Shown here: piece by piece, positions 12,226-22,700 of the stretch
How the letters are laid out: every line of letters begins with the position of its first letter
Numbering within the stretch: position 1 is the first letter of the stretch
DNA from: Nocardia otitidiscaviarum NBRC 14405
GTDB taxonomy: Bacteria > Actinomycetota > Actinomycetes > Mycobacteriales > Mycobacteriaceae
Direction: 5' to 3'
Assembly (NCBI RefSeq): GCF_000308635.1
Contig: NZ_BAGD01000020.1
Coordinates: forward strand, 1-64,000
DNA: 64,000 nt
Program-made: the position numbers and the translations under genes
Notes under the pieces: model-generated
Told to the model about the DNA's origin: nothing
What the model saw: only the letters and a program-made list of their open reading frames with translations
The model's database searches: none

Positions 12226-14715
12226 ATGGCGCGGCGCTGGGTCGCCTGCGCCGTCGCTCTGCTGCCGTTGGCGGTGGGGATCGCCGTCGCGGGTCCGGTC
12301 GTGGCCGCCCCCGAGACCGCCGTATCGGCTCCGGCGACCGTGCAGCGGGCGGTATGGCTGACCGACCGGCGCGTAGCGCTGTGGGTGCACTCGCCCGCCA
12401 TGAACGAGGCGGTCCAGATACAGCTGCTGCTGGCGCGGGACTGGAACACCCGCCCGGACGCCAAGTTCCCGGTGCTGTACATGCTCGACGGGTTGCGCGC
12501 CCAGGACGACGAGAACGGCTGGACCAAAGACGCGAGCGCCGACGAGTTCTTCGCCGACAAGAACGTCACCGTGGTGCTGCCGGTCGGCGGTCAGTCCAGC
12601 TTCTACGCCGACTGGCTGCAACCGAACAACGGCCACAACTACAAGTGGGAAACCTTCCTGACCAAGGAACTCCCGCCGCTGCTGGAGGGGCAGTGGCGCG
12701 CTACGAATGTGCGTGGCGTGGAGGGTCTTTCGATGGGCGGAACGGCGGCCATGTTCCTGGCCGCGCGCAATCCCGGCTGGGTGCGCCACGCCGCCTCCTA
12801 CTCCGGATTCCTGACCCTCACCACGCTCGGTATGCCGCAGGCGGTCAATTTCGCCATGCATGACGCGGGCGGATTCGATTCCGAGGCCATGTTCGGGCCG
12901 CCCACGAGTCCGCTGTGGGCCGAGCACGATCCGTATCAGCTGGCGGACCAGCTGAAGAACATCAGCCTGTACGTTTCCAGCGGCAGCGGTACCGCGGGCG
13001 CGACCGACCCGCTCTCCGATATTCCGGGCATCACCACCAATTACGCCGGGATGGGCCTGGAGGTGCTGTCGCGGCTGACGACCCAGAATTTCGTCGCCAA
13101 ACTCAACAAGATCAGCATTCCGGTGCAGGTGAATTACCGGGCCTCCGGCACCCACACCTGGCCGTACTGGGATTTCGAGATGCGGCAGTCCTGGCCGCAG
13201 GCCGCGGCGGCGCTCGGCGTGGACGCGACACCCGCCAACTGTTCGGTGGGCGGCGCGATCGCCGGGGCGGTGCAGGCCAACAATTGGCTGGGCGGCTGCC
13301 TGACCGGCGAATACCAGGTGCCCGGCGGTATCGCCCAGGACTTCACCGGCGGACAGGTGTTCTACTCGCAGGCCACCGGCGCGATCCCGACCGGCGGCAT
13401 GATCGGCGGCAGCTACCAGGGCGTGGCCGGACCGGGTTCGGGGCTGGGCATGCCGACCGGCGGTGAGGCGGCGCTACCCGACGGCCGCGGCCGCTTCCAG
13501 CCCTTCCAGCACGGCTTCATCTACTGGACCCCGGCGACGGGGGCGCATCCGGTGCGCGGCGCGATCCTCGACGAGTGGGCGCGGCTGGGCTACGAGGGCG
13601 GCGCGGCCGGTTATCCGACCGGGGCCGAGCAGGCGACCCCGCACAAGGACGGCGTGGTGCAGGGCTTCGAGCACGGACCGATGTACTTCAGTCCCGCGAC
13701 CGGCGCGCATCTGGTGCAGGGGCTGATCCTGGGCAAGTACGCCCAGCTCGGTTTCGAGAACAGCGTCTTCGGCTTCCCGACCGCCGGGGAGGTCGGCCTG
13801 AAGGACTTCGGCCGGATGAGCCGGTTCGAAGGCGGCAATATCTACTGGAGCCCGCTGTCGGGCGCGTGGGGCGTGCGCAACGGCGCGGTCATGGACGCCT
13901 GGGGCGCACTGGGTTTCGAGAACGGCCAGCTCGGCTTCCCGACCGGCGACGAAACCCAGATCCCCGGCGGCAGCCAGCAGACGTTCCAATTCGGCACGAT
14001 CGTCGTCAAGGACGACAGGGCCCAGGTGGTCGCCCTCGACGGCCGCCCCATCGCCCTCCCCGGCCCCCCGCCCGCGCCGAACGACCAGCGACAGCCGGAC
14101 CCGGCCGCCCCGGCTCCCCCGTCACCCGGCCACGAGAACCCGGCCGCTCCGGCCGCCACGCAGCCCGGCGTGGCGACTGCTCCGGCCGCCGCACCCGCCG
14201 CGTCCGAGGTAGCCGCGCCCGAAGTCGCCGGATCCGGTGCGGCGGTGTCCGAAGCCGTTGTGCCGCAGCCTTCGGCGGCCGCGCCCCGCCCCCGATACCA
14301 CCTCGGCCGAGCCCTCGGCTGCCACGCCCGCCCCACCCGAGGTGATCGTGCCGCAGCCGCCTGCCGCGGTGCCGCAGTCACCCCCGCCGGAGGTGCCGTC
14401 CGCCGCCCCGCAACCTCTCACCCCGGCTCCGGCCGCCGCACCCCCGAACGCCATGCCCGAGCCGGGACCCGCGCCCGCCGTCGTACTCGACATTCCGCCC
14501 GCGACACCGGGCGGTCCGGCCGTGGTGCTCGACATCCCCCCGGCGGCTCCGCCGCAGCGCCCCTGATCAACCCTGCGCCCGGACAGCCGGTGCGCGGCGC
14601 GAAGACACGCGTCCCCCGTCATATCCGGCCGGTCGGCGGAATGACGCAGGTCACCACGTGTGGCGGCGCTAAGAACTGCATGAGGTTCGTTTTGCTGGGC
14701 ACCACTTCTCGGTAG
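12226..14715 (+). CDS. Mycolyltransferase with C-terminal LGFP repeats, probable C-terminal frameshift
   Basis: Fifth Ag85-type enzyme. It starts at ATG 12226 (GAGG upstream; GTG 12199 is an alternative) with signal peptide MARRWVACAVALLPLAVGIA. The esterase domain occupies about residues 40-335 with Ser169 in GLSMGGTAA and the His in SGTHTWPYW. About four LGFP-type repeats follow (about 365-600; LGMPTGGE, AGYPTGAE, FGFPTAGE and LGFPTGDE), resembling corynebacterial PS1-type mycolyltransferases, where such repeats are thought to anchor the protein to the wall. A Pro/Ala-rich tail comes last. The literal frame turns Arg-rich after 14283 and runs to 14715. The +1-shifted frame stays Pro/Ala-rich and stops at 14566, so one extra C in the run 14284-14287 is likely. 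Confidence 0.85.
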   Translation: MARRWVACAVALLPLAVGIAVAGPVVAAPETAVSAPATVQRAVWLTDRRVALWVHSPAMNEAVQIQLLLARDWNTRPDAKFPVLYMLDGLRAQDDENGWTKDASADEFFADKNVTVVLPVGGQSSFYADWLQPNNGHNYKWETFLTKELPPLLEGQWRATNVRGVEGLSMGGTAAMFLAARNPGWVRHAASYSGFLTLTTLGMPQAVNFAMHDAGGFDSEAMFGPPTSPLWAEHDPYQLADQLKNISLYVSSGSGTAGATDPLSDIPGITTNYAGMGLEVLSRLTTQNFVAKLNKISIPVQVNYRASGTHTWPYWDFEMRQSWPQAAAALGVDATPANCSVGGAIAGAVQANNWLGGCLTGEYQVPGGIAQDFTGGQVFYSQATGAIPTGGMIGGSYQGVAGPGSGLGMPTGGEAALPDGRGRFQPFQHGFIYWTPATGAHPVRGAILDEWARLGYEGGAAGYPTGAEQATPHKDGVVQGFEHGPMYFSPATGAHLVQGLILGKYAQLGFENSVFGFPTAGEVGLKDFGRMSRFEGGNIYWSPLSGAWGVRNGAVMDAWGALGFENGQLGFPTGDETQIPGGSQQTFQFGTIVVKDDRAQVVALDGRPIALPGPPPAPNDQRQPDPAAPAPPSPGHENPAAPAATQPGVATAPAAAPAASEVAAPEVAGSGAAVSEAVVPQPSAAAPRPRYHLGRALGCHARPTRGDRAAAACRGAAVTPAGGAVRRPATSHPGSGRRTPERHARAGTRARRRTRHSARDTGRSGRGARHPPGGSAAAPLINPAPGQPVRGAKTRVPRHIRPVGGMTQVTTCGGAKNCMRFVLLGTTSR

Positions 14716-14740
14716 CTTGCCGCTAGCCTGGTGGCGACCT

Positions 14741-14764
14741 TGTGCCCTGGACATCTGTGCCCTG
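14741..14764 (+). repeat. Direct repeat upstream of the DUF732 lipoprotein gene
   Basis: TGTGCCCTG occurs at 14741-14749 and 14756-14764, 15 nt apart, shortly before the ATG at 14787. It could be a regulator site or chance; no known regulator consensus is recognised. Confidence 0.4.
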
Positions 14765-14786
14765 ATAGATCCGAGGAAGCGAATTC

Positions 14787-15317
14787 ATGCAACGGACCCG
14801 TGGAAAAGTGATCGGCGTGGTGGCGGCGTGCGCCGCCGCCGGATTGCTGGCCGCCTGCGGCGATAACGATTCGACCGCGACCAGCACGCCCACGCTGTCC
14901 TCGACCACGCAGGCGAGCTCGTCGGCGGCGCCCTCGACCACCGAGTCGGCCGCCCCCGAATCGCCGCAGTCGACCGAATCGGCCGCACCCCCGGCGGAGG
15001 AGAACACCGAGCGTCCGCAGCCGGTGCCGACCGAATTCGTCACGCCGCAGAGCGACGCGCCCGCGCTGAGCGACAAGGACAGGACCTACATCGAGGAACT
15101 GAAGAAGCGCGGCGTGACTCCGTCCTCCCCGGATATCGCGCTCAGCGCGGGCAACCTGGTCTGCCAGGGCAAGTCCGAAGGCGCGCCGGAGGACCAGATC
15201 ATCACCTACGTGACCGCCATCGCGGGCTCCGATCCCACCTTCGACCCGAGCAAGATGCCGGTCGAGGAGGCCGGGAAGATCTACTACGAAGTCGCCTCCG
15301 CGAGTTACTGCCGGTGA
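14787..15317 (+). CDS. DUF732-type lipoprotein
   Basis: Predicted exported lipoprotein of 176 aa. The lipobox LLAACGD places the lipidated Cys at about residue 26. A Ser/Thr/Pro-rich linker follows (about 28-85), then a compact helical DUF732-like domain with the pattern LSDKDRTYIEELKKRGV...CQGKSEG...SASYC, including two Cys that could pair. The function of DUF732 proteins is not established. RBS GAGGAAG precedes ATG 14787. The stop overlaps the GTG of the cutinase-like gene (GTGA), so the lipoprotein is probably co-translated with it. No gene sits at this position in M. tuberculosis. Confidence 0.8.
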   Translation: MQRTRGKVIGVVAACAAAGLLAACGDNDSTATSTPTLSSTTQASSSAAPSTTESAAPESPQSTESAAPPAEENTERPQPVPTEFVTPQSDAPALSDKDRTYIEELKKRGVTPSSPDIALSAGNLVCQGKSEGAPEDQIITYVTAIAGSDPTFDPSKMPVEEAGKIYYEVASASYCR

Positions 15318-16288
15318 CCCCGCGCCGCCGCTCCGCACGCCGGTCCGCACCGGCGGGATGCCTGCTGTTCCTGGCGGTGGTCGCGCTGATCATCGTCGTG
15401 GTGATCCTGCTGTGGTACCTGCTGGCGGGGCGGCTGCGCCTGCCCGGCCCGACCCCGCCCGGGCCGAAGGAGCCGACCTCCCAGCCCGCGTCCTGCCCGG
15501 ATGTGCTGATGCTGTCGGTGCCGGGCACCTGGGAGTCGTCGAGCAACGACGACCCCTACAACCCGTCGGCCAATCCGATCTCGCTCATGCTGAACATCTC
15601 CAACCCGATCCGGGAGCGGTTCCCGAACGAGCGGGTGGAGGTCTACACCGTCCCGTACGTGGCGCAGTTCTCCAATCCCATCGCCATTCCGCCGGACGGT
15701 CAGCAGTCCTACAACAAGAGCCGCTCCGAGGGCATCGCCCGCGCCACCGACAAGCTGGCGCAGACCCATCGGGACTGTCCGCTCACCACCTACGTGATCG
15801 CGGGCTTCTCGCAGGGTGCCGTGATCGCCGGTGACGTGGCCGCGGATATCGGCGCGGGCAAGGGCCCGGTGCCCGCCGACAAGGTGCTCGGCGTGACCGT
15901 GCTCGCCGACGGCCGCCGGGTCGACGGGCCGGGACAGGCCATCGAGATCGGTAATGCCCCGCCCGGGGTGGGCGCGGAGGTCGCGCTCAAGGGCCTGAAC
16001 GTCCCGGGCATCACCATGACCGGACCGCGGCCCGGCTTCGGCAAGCTGGCCGACCGCACCTACACCATCTGCGCCCCGGGCGATCTCATCTGCGATTCCC
16101 CGGATCAGGCGCTGAACCCGGTCAACTTCCTCAGCAGCGTCGGCACCCTGGTGCGCGCGGCCGGGAATCCGGTGCACAGCCTCTACAACGGGTACGTGGT
16201 GGACGACAGCGGCACCACCGCCACCCAGTGGACGGTGAACTGGGCGGCCGGGCTCATCGAGGGCGCTCCGCACCCACCGCATTCGTGA
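15314..16288 (+). CDS. Cutinase-like envelope esterase (Culp6/Rv3802c-like)
   Basis: Membrane-anchored serine hydrolase of the cutinase family, homologous to Rv3802c, an essential mycobacterial phospholipase/thioesterase linked to mycolate metabolism. One N-terminal transmembrane segment (LLFLAVVALIIVVVILLWYL, about residues 17-36) anchors the catalytic domain. Nucleophile Ser166 lies in AGFSQGAV. The Asp is in CAPGDLICD and the His in NPVHSLYNGYV, both near the C-terminus as in cutinases. Length is 324 aa. GTG 15314 overlaps the lipoprotein stop. Its place just before fadD32-pks13-accD4 is conserved. Confidence 0.9.
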   Translation: MTPRRRSARRSAPAGCLLFLAVVALIIVVVILLWYLLAGRLRLPGPTPPGPKEPTSQPASCPDVLMLSVPGTWESSSNDDPYNPSANPISLMLNISNPIRERFPNERVEVYTVPYVAQFSNPIAIPPDGQQSYNKSRSEGIARATDKLAQTHRDCPLTTYVIAGFSQGAVIAGDVAADIGAGKGPVPADKVLGVTVLADGRRVDGPGQAIEIGNAPPGVGAEVALKGLNVPGITMTGPRPGFGKLADRTYTICAPGDLICDSPDQALNPVNFLSSVGTLVRAAGNPVHSLYNGYVVDDSGTTATQWTVNWAAGLIEGAPHPPHS

Positions 16289-16462
16289 CCGGAACCACCT
16301 GGTCGGGGCGTTGTGGCGAACAACCCCCCGCATTGGGGGCTTGTGCCCGTCGACCGACCCCGTGGTTTGGCGCACAACCTGTAAAGTGCTCCGAGATTGT
16401 GACGCCGGTCGATGAGGCCCGGCGGCGCAGAGCAATCGATCTCAGCCAGGAGCATCAGTTCA

Positions 16463-17482
16463 ATGACAGGAGTCGCCGTACCGGCCGGTCGCGAGACCGT
16501 GCCGAGTACACCGCCGCGGGCATTCCGCTTCGCGGCGGCCGGCGAGGGTAACCCGTCCGAAGGCGGGGCGCGCAAGTTCATCAAGCTCGCGCAGCGGGCC
16601 GAGGATTTCGGGTACGACGCGTTCGCCGTGCCCGATGCCCTGGGTCCGCAGGTGGGTCCGATCGCGGCCCTCGGTGCCCTGGCGGTGGCCACGGACCGCA
16701 TCCGGCTCGGAACCTCGATGCTGGCGAACGGTTTTCGGCATCCGGTGGTGCTGGCCAAGGAGGCCGCCACCCTGGACGTGCTGTCCCGGGGCCGGTTGGA
16801 GCTGGGTGTGGGCGCGGGCTGGCTGGCCGACGACTTCGACGCGGCGGGCATCGACTTCGACGCACCCGCGGTGCGGCTGGAGCGCCTGGACGAGACCCTG
16901 ACGATCCTGGACGTGCTGCTGCGCGGCCAGGAATGTCACTTCGAGGGCAAGCACTACCGGGTGCGGGGGATCAAGGGTGCGCCGCGGCCGCGGCAGGGCC
17001 CGCGTCCGCCGCTGGCCACCGGTGGCGGCGGACCGCGTCTGCTGCGACTGGCGGCCCGGCACGCCGACATCATCTCGGTGGTGCCACCCACCACGCCCGC
17101 AGGACGGATGCTGCTGTCCGGTATCACGCTCGACCGAACCGTCGAGCGGGTGCGGATCATCCGGGAGGCGGCCGGGCCGCGCTTCCCGGAGATCGAATTG
17201 AACTGGGCGATCACCGCGGTGATCGTCACCGACGATCGGGAGCGCGCCGCCGCCATGGCGCTCGACGCGATCGACAAGGGCCTGCATCCGAACCTGGATG
17301 TGGACGTACGGCTGTCGGTGGAGCAGATCCTCGAGTCACCGTATGTGGCGATCGGCACCCACGAGCAGATCGCCGACCACATCCGCCGGGTGCGGCAACT
17401 CACATCCATGTCCTACGTGGGCGTATTTCCCACTCAGATGGAGGCATTCGCACCGGTGATCCCCTTGTTGCGACATGAGTGA
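16463..17482 (+). CDS. LLM-class F420-dependent oxidoreductase
   Basis: Member of the luciferase-like monooxygenase superfamily, most like the mycobacterial F420-dependent TIGR03621-type group; the substrate is unknown. The TIM-barrel features FGYDAFAVPDALGPQ, RIRLGTSMLANGFRHP and LSRGRLELGVGAGW are visible. ATG 16463 has AGGAG 10 nt upstream; a longer frame from 16412 lacks a start signal. Length is 339 aa. The insertion between the culp6 and fadD32 homologues is not part of the mycobacterial arrangement. F420 use is inferred from subfamily resemblance, and an FMN-dependent enzyme is possible. Confidence 0.8.
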   Translation: MTGVAVPAGRETVPSTPPRAFRFAAAGEGNPSEGGARKFIKLAQRAEDFGYDAFAVPDALGPQVGPIAALGALAVATDRIRLGTSMLANGFRHPVVLAKEAATLDVLSRGRLELGVGAGWLADDFDAAGIDFDAPAVRLERLDETLTILDVLLRGQECHFEGKHYRVRGIKGAPRPRQGPRPPLATGGGGPRLLRLAARHADIISVVPPTTPAGRMLLSGITLDRTVERVRIIREAAGPRFPEIELNWAITAVIVTDDRERAAAMALDAIDKGLHPNLDVDVRLSVEQILESPYVAIGTHEQIADHIRRVRQLTSMSYVGVFPTQMEAFAPVIPLLRHE

Positions 17483-17706
17483 GCAGGCAGATCGGATCGC
17501 TCCGGACACTGGTCCGGCGCCTGCTCTGTAACATGTCCCTGGTTTGAGTACATCTAGCCAATAGGCGGTCACCGCGCAGACCGCAACAGAATTCTGCAGG
17601 TTGGCTCTTGCACGTTAGAGCACCGGCGGGCGAAAGAGAGTCGGGGCCTCACAGGTAACAGCGGCCGTATCGCCGCCCCTGCTTCGTGTGCCTCGGAGGA
17701 GAAGGA

Positions 17707-19629
17707 ATGGACGAGACTTTCGACGACTACCTGGACGAAACCGGGAAGATCACGATTCCCGAGGGCCGGACCCTGGTCGATTACGTCGAGAAGCACACGA
17801 TCGGTAACGACGCCAATGATCTGGCGTACCGCTACATCGACTACTCGCGGGAGCGCGACGGCGAGTACCAGGACCTGACCTGGAGCCAGTTCGGCACGCG
17901 GCTGCGCGCGGTGGCCGCCCGACTGCAGCAGGTGACCAAGGAGGGCGATCGGGTCGCGATCCTCGCCCCCCAGGGGCTGGATTACGTCATCTCCTTCTTC
18001 GCCGCCATCTACGCGGGCTGCATCTCGGTGCCGCTGTTCGATCCGGACGAGCCGGGCCACACCGACCGCCTGCACGCCGTGCTCGGCGACTGCACGCCCT
18101 CCGCGATCCTGACGGCCAGCTCCTCCGCCGCCGGTGTTCGCCAGTTCTTCCGCGCCCTGCCCGCCGCCCAGCGTCCGCGCATCATCGCCGTCGACGCCAT
18201 CCCCGACAGCGTCGGTGAGACCTGGGTGCGTCCGGACATCACCGTGGACGACATCGCGTACCTGCAGTACACCTCGGGTTCCACCCGCGTCCCGGCCGGT
18301 GTGGAGATCACCCACCGCGCCGTCGGCACCAACCTGCTGCAGATGGTGCACGCCCTGGACCTGAACTGGAATTCCCGCGGCGTCACCTGGCTGCCGCTGT
18401 TCCACGACATGGGTCTGCTGACGGTGATCCTGCCCGCCGTGGGCGGCAAGTACATCACCATCATGTCGCCGTCGGCGTTCGTGCGCCGTCCCTCGCGCTG
18501 GATCAACGAGCTCGCGGCCGTCGCCGACGGGGCCGGAACATTCGCCGCGGCACCGAATTTCGCCTTCGAGCACGCCGCCGCGCGCGGTCGCCCGAAGAAC
18601 GGCGAGACGCTGGACCTGTCGAATGTCATCGGCCTGATCAACGGCTCCGAGCCGGTGACGGTCTCCTCGATGAAGAAGTTCAACGAGGCGTTCGCCCCGT
18701 ACGGCCTGCCCAAGACGGCCATCAAGCCCTGCTACGGCATGGCCGAGGCCACCCTGTTCGTGTCGGCCACCCGCCACGAGGACGAGGCCAAGGTCATCTA
18801 CGTCGACCGCGACGAGCTCAACGCGGGCCGTGTCAAGAAGGTGGAGCAGGGCACGCCCAACTCCATCGCCCAGGTGAGCTGCGGTTACGTCGCGCATTCG
18901 CAGTGGGCCACCATTGTCGACGCCGAGACCATCGACGACCCCGAGGGCGCGCTGGAGCTGCCCGAGGGCCGCGTCGGCGAGATCTGGCTGCACGGCAACA
19001 ACATCGGCATCGGTTACTGGGGTCGCGAGGACGAGACCCAGAAGACCTTCCGCAACCGCCTGGTGCGCCGCCTGTCCGAGGGCAGCCACGCCGAGGGCAC
19101 CCCGGCCGACGCGCACTGGATGCGCACCGGCGACTACGGCGTGTACATCGACGGCGAGCTCTACATCACCGGCCGCGTCAAGGACCTGGTGATCGTGGAC
19201 GGCCGCAACCACTACCCGCAGGACCTGGAGTTTTCCGCGCAGGAGGCGTCCACCGCACTGCGTCCCGGCTTCGTGGCCGCCTTCGCCGTCCCGGCGAATC
19301 AGCTGCCCGCCGAAGTCTTTGCCGCCGACAGCCATTCGGGCCTGTCCTTCGACGCCGACGACGCGTCCGAGCAGTTGGTCATCGTGGCCGAGCGCGGTCC
19401 GGGTGCGGGCAAGGCCGATCCGCAGCCGATCGCCGACGCGGTGCGCGCGGCGGTCTCGCAGCGGCACGGCGTCACCGCCCGTGACATCCTGCTCGTTCCG
19501 GCGGGCTCGATTCCGCGCACCTCCAGCGGCAAGATCGCGCGCCGCGCGTGCAAGGCGGCATATCTGGAGGGCACACTGCGTGGTGGTTACACGCAGCAGG
19601 CTTTCCCCGATGCACCAGACGAGGAGTGA
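17707..19629 (+). CDS. fadD32: Long-chain fatty-acyl-AMP ligase FadD32
   Basis: Activates the meromycolic acid as acyl-AMP and loads it onto the N-terminal ACP of Pks13. The adenylation core shows the FAAL motif [14 protein letters not shown] (about residues 190-203), [11 protein letters not shown], and [18 protein letters not shown]. The C-terminal catalytic Lys lies in [14 protein letters not shown]. Length of 640 aa matches the mycobacterial 637 aa. ATG 17707 is preceded by GGAGGAGAAGG. It is 100 nt upstream of pks13 with a hairpin in the gap. Confidence 0.96.
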   Translation: MDETFDDYLDETGKITIPEGRTLVDYVEKHTIGNDANDLAYRYIDYSRERDGEYQDLTWSQFGTRLRAVAARLQQVTKEGDRVAILAPQGLDYVISFFAAIYAGCISVPLFDPDEPGHTDRLHAVLGDCTPSAILTASSSAAGVRQFFRALPAAQRPRIIAVDAIPDSVGETWVRPDITVDDIAYLQYTSGSTRVPAGVEITHRAVGTNLLQMVHALDLNWNSRGVTWLPLFHDMGLLTVILPAVGGKYITIMSPSAFVRRPSRWINELAAVADGAGTFAAAPNFAFEHAAARGRPKNGETLDLSNVIGLINGSEPVTVSSMKKFNEAFAPYGLPKTAIKPCYGMAEATLFVSATRHEDEAKVIYVDRDELNAGRVKKVEQGTPNSIAQVSCGYVAHSQWATIVDAETIDDPEGALELPEGRVGEIWLHGNNIGIGYWGREDETQKTFRNRLVRRLSEGSHAEGTPADAHWMRTGDYGVYIDGELYITGRVKDLVIVDGRNHYPQDLEFSAQEASTALRPGFVAAFAVPANQLPAEVFAADSHSGLSFDADDASEQLVIVAERGPGAGKADPQPIADAVRAAVSQRHGVTARDILLVPAGSIPRTSSGKIARRACKAAYLEGTLRGGYTQQAFPDAPDEE

Positions 19630-19647
19630 GGCGTAAGCCTCATACGC

Positions 19648-19692
19648 AATGGCGCGGGTCGGTGCGGCCCGCGCCATTCACTGCATTCAGTG
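19648..19692 (+). promoter_or_regulatory. Hairpins between fadD32 and pks13
   Basis: A perfect 11-bp inverted repeat (19648-19658 with 19668-19678, 9-nt loop) is followed at once by CACTG-CATT-CAGTG (19679-19692). There is no U-tract. It may be an attenuator, an RNA processing or stability element, or a weak terminator that sets the fadD32:pks13 ratio. Confidence 0.55.
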
Positions 19693-19729
19693 CCGTGCAC
19701 CCGACGCAGACAGGTAGCTTGAGGAATTG

Positions 19730-22700
19730 ATGGCTGAGAACGAGGGCAGCGTGCCCACCGAGACGACCGAAACCGCAGCAACCGAGTCGGCCGCGGGTGT
19801 CGAGCGTGCCGCCGGCACCGACATGTCGGTGGCTGAGCTGCGAGAATGGTTGCGGCGCTGGGTGGCCGACGCCACCGGTCAGCCCATCGAGAACATCACG
19901 GTGGACCGGCCGATGGAGGAATTCGGCCTCGCCTCCCGCGACGCGCTCGCCCTCGGCGGCGATATCGAGGACCTCACCGGGGTGGTGCTGAACGCGACCA
20001 TCGTCTACCAGCATCCGACCATCGCCTCGCTGGCCGAGCGGATCATCAACGGTGAGCCGGACGCGCCGGAGGACACGCCGGACGATTCCTTCTATACCGC
20101 CGGATATCAGCCGGGCGAGGCGCACGACATCGCCATCGTCGGCCTGTCGACCCGACTGCCGGGTGCGGGGGATACACCCGAGTCGACCTGGGAGTTCATT
20201 CTCAATGGCGGCGACGCCATTCGCGACCTACCCGAGGGCCGCTGGGACGAGTTCAAATCCGACCCGCAGGCCCTGGCCGCCATCGAGAACGGCAATACCA
20301 AGGGCGGCTACCTCGATCAGGACGTGGTGAAGGGCTTCGACGCGGAGTTCTTCGCCATGTCGCCCATCGAGGTGGAGCGCGTCGATCCGCAGCAGCGGCT
20401 CATGATGGAGCTGACCTGGGAAGCCCTGGAGCACGCGCGGATTCCCGCGAGCGATCTCAAGGGCGGCCCGGTCGGTGTCTTCATCGGCTCCTCGACCAGC
20501 GACTTCATGCTGGTCACGGCGCTGGGTCTGGGTAAGGAACCCGATCCGAACGTGCCCCTGTCGGCCGAGGCGTACGCCCTGCTGGGCGCGTCCACGGGCA
20601 TCATCGCCAACCGCGTCTCCTATTTCTTCGACTTCCGCGGCCCGTCGGTGACCATCGACACCGCGTGCTCGTCCACGCTGGTGGCGGTGCACGACGCGGT
20701 GCGGTCGCTGCGCAACGGCGATTCCGATGTAGCGCTGGCCGGTGGCGTGAACATGATTCTCGCCCCGATGGCCAGCCTCGGTTTCGATATCAACGGCGCG
20801 GTCGCCAAGGACGGCCACATCAAGGCGTTCTCCTCCGATGCCGACGGCATGGTGCGCTCCGAGGGCGCGGGCCTGGTGGTGCTCAAGCGCCTGGCCGACG
20901 CCGAACGCGACGGCGACAAGATCTACGCGGTCATCAAGGGCTCGGCCGTCAACAATGACGGCCGCTCCAACGGCATCTTCGCGCCGAACCCGGACGCGCA
21001 GGCCGACGTGCTGCGCCGTGCCTACCGCGATGCCGGTATCGCGCCCTCCACCGTCGATTACATCGAGGCGCACGGCACCGGCACCCTGATCGGCGATCCC
21101 ATCGAGGCCGACGCCCTGGGCCGGGTGGTGGGTCGCGGTCGCGAGGCCGACAAGCCCGCCCTGCTCGGTTCGGCCAAGACCAACTTCGGCCACCTGGAAT
21201 CGGGAGCGGGTGCGGCCAGCCTCGCCAAGATCATTATGGCGTTGCAGCACAATGTCATTCCGCCGAATATCAACTTCGCCGGCCCGAACCCGTACATCCC
21301 GTTCGACCAGGCGCACCTGAAGGTCGTCGAGCAGCCGACCGAATTCCCGCGCTACAGCGGCAAGGCCACCATCGGCGTCTCCGGCTTCGGCTTCGGCGGC
21401 ACCAACGCCCACGTGGTCATCCAGGAGTACGTGCCCACCCCGGCCGTTCCGGACAGCGCCGACACCGCCGATCGCGACAGCTCCGGACTCGACAGTTCTG
21501 GTCTCGACGCTGAGGCCACCGACGTGCTGGCCGAGGCCGAGAAGCTGGTGGAAGCCGCCGCGCCCGAGCCGGAATGGGCTCCGCGCGAGGAGCCGCTGCC
21601 GGTGATCCTGCCGGTGTCGGCCTACCTGCCGTCGCGCCGCAAGCGCGCCGCCGCCGACCTGGCCGACTGGCTGGAAAGCGACGCGGGTCGCGACACTCCG
21701 CTCGAGGATGTGGCGCGGGCGCTGGCCAAGCGCAGCCATCAGCGCTCGCGCGGCGTGGTCATCGCCGAGAACCACGAGGAGGCCGTCGCGGGCCTGCGCG
21801 CCATCGCCGCCGGTAAGCCCGGTCCGGGCGTCTTCACCGCCGATTCCCCCGCGGCCGAGGGCCCGCTGTGGGTGATGGCCGGGTTCGGTGCGCAGCACCG
21901 GAAGATGGGCAAGCAGCTCTACCAGGAGAACCGCATCTTCCGCGAGACCGTCGACCAGGTCGACGAACTCGTGGTGGACGAGGCCGGGTACTCGGTCAAG
22001 GAGATGATCCTCGACGACGCCCAGGACTGGGATATCGGCACCGGTCAGGTCGGCACCTTCACCATTCAGGTGGGTCTGGCGGCCGTGCTGCGCGCGCACG
22101 GCGCGGAACCCGCGGGCGTGGTCGGCCATTCGCAGGGTGAGGTCGCCGGTGCCTACATCTCCGGCGGCATGAACCTGGAGGACGCCGTCCGGGTGATCTG
22201 CTCGCGCGGTCGCCTCATGGGCGAGGGCGAGGCCATGATCACCGACGACCAGGTGCGCAATATGGCGCTGGTCGAGCTGAGCGCCGCCGATATCGAGGCC
22301 ATGCTGCCGGAGTATCCGGATGTGGAGGTGGCGGTGTACGCCGCGCCGACCAACACCGTGATCGGCGGCCCGCCGGATCAGGTGCACGCCATCGTGGCCA
22401 AGGTGGAGGAGCAGGGCAAGTTCGCCCGCGTGCTCCAGACCCGCGGTGCGGGCCACACCTCCCAGATGGATGTGCTGCTGGGCGAACTCGCCGCCGAGCT
22501 GGCCGGTATCGAGCCGACCAAGCTGAAGGTGGACCTGTACTCGACCGCGCACAAGGACGCCGTGTACCGCGCGGGCCACGCCCCCGTGCACGATGTGGAC
22601 TACTGGGTCACCAATATGCGCGGCTCGGTGTACTTCACCAATGCCGTGCGCCAGGCCGTGGACACCGGTATCACCACCTTCCTGGAGCTGGCCCCGAACT

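Noticed and set aside
16325..16339. Short CCCCC-GCATT-GGGGG hairpin after the Culp6-type gene as a terminator
   Set aside because: Only a 5-bp stem and no U-tract; too weak to annotate.
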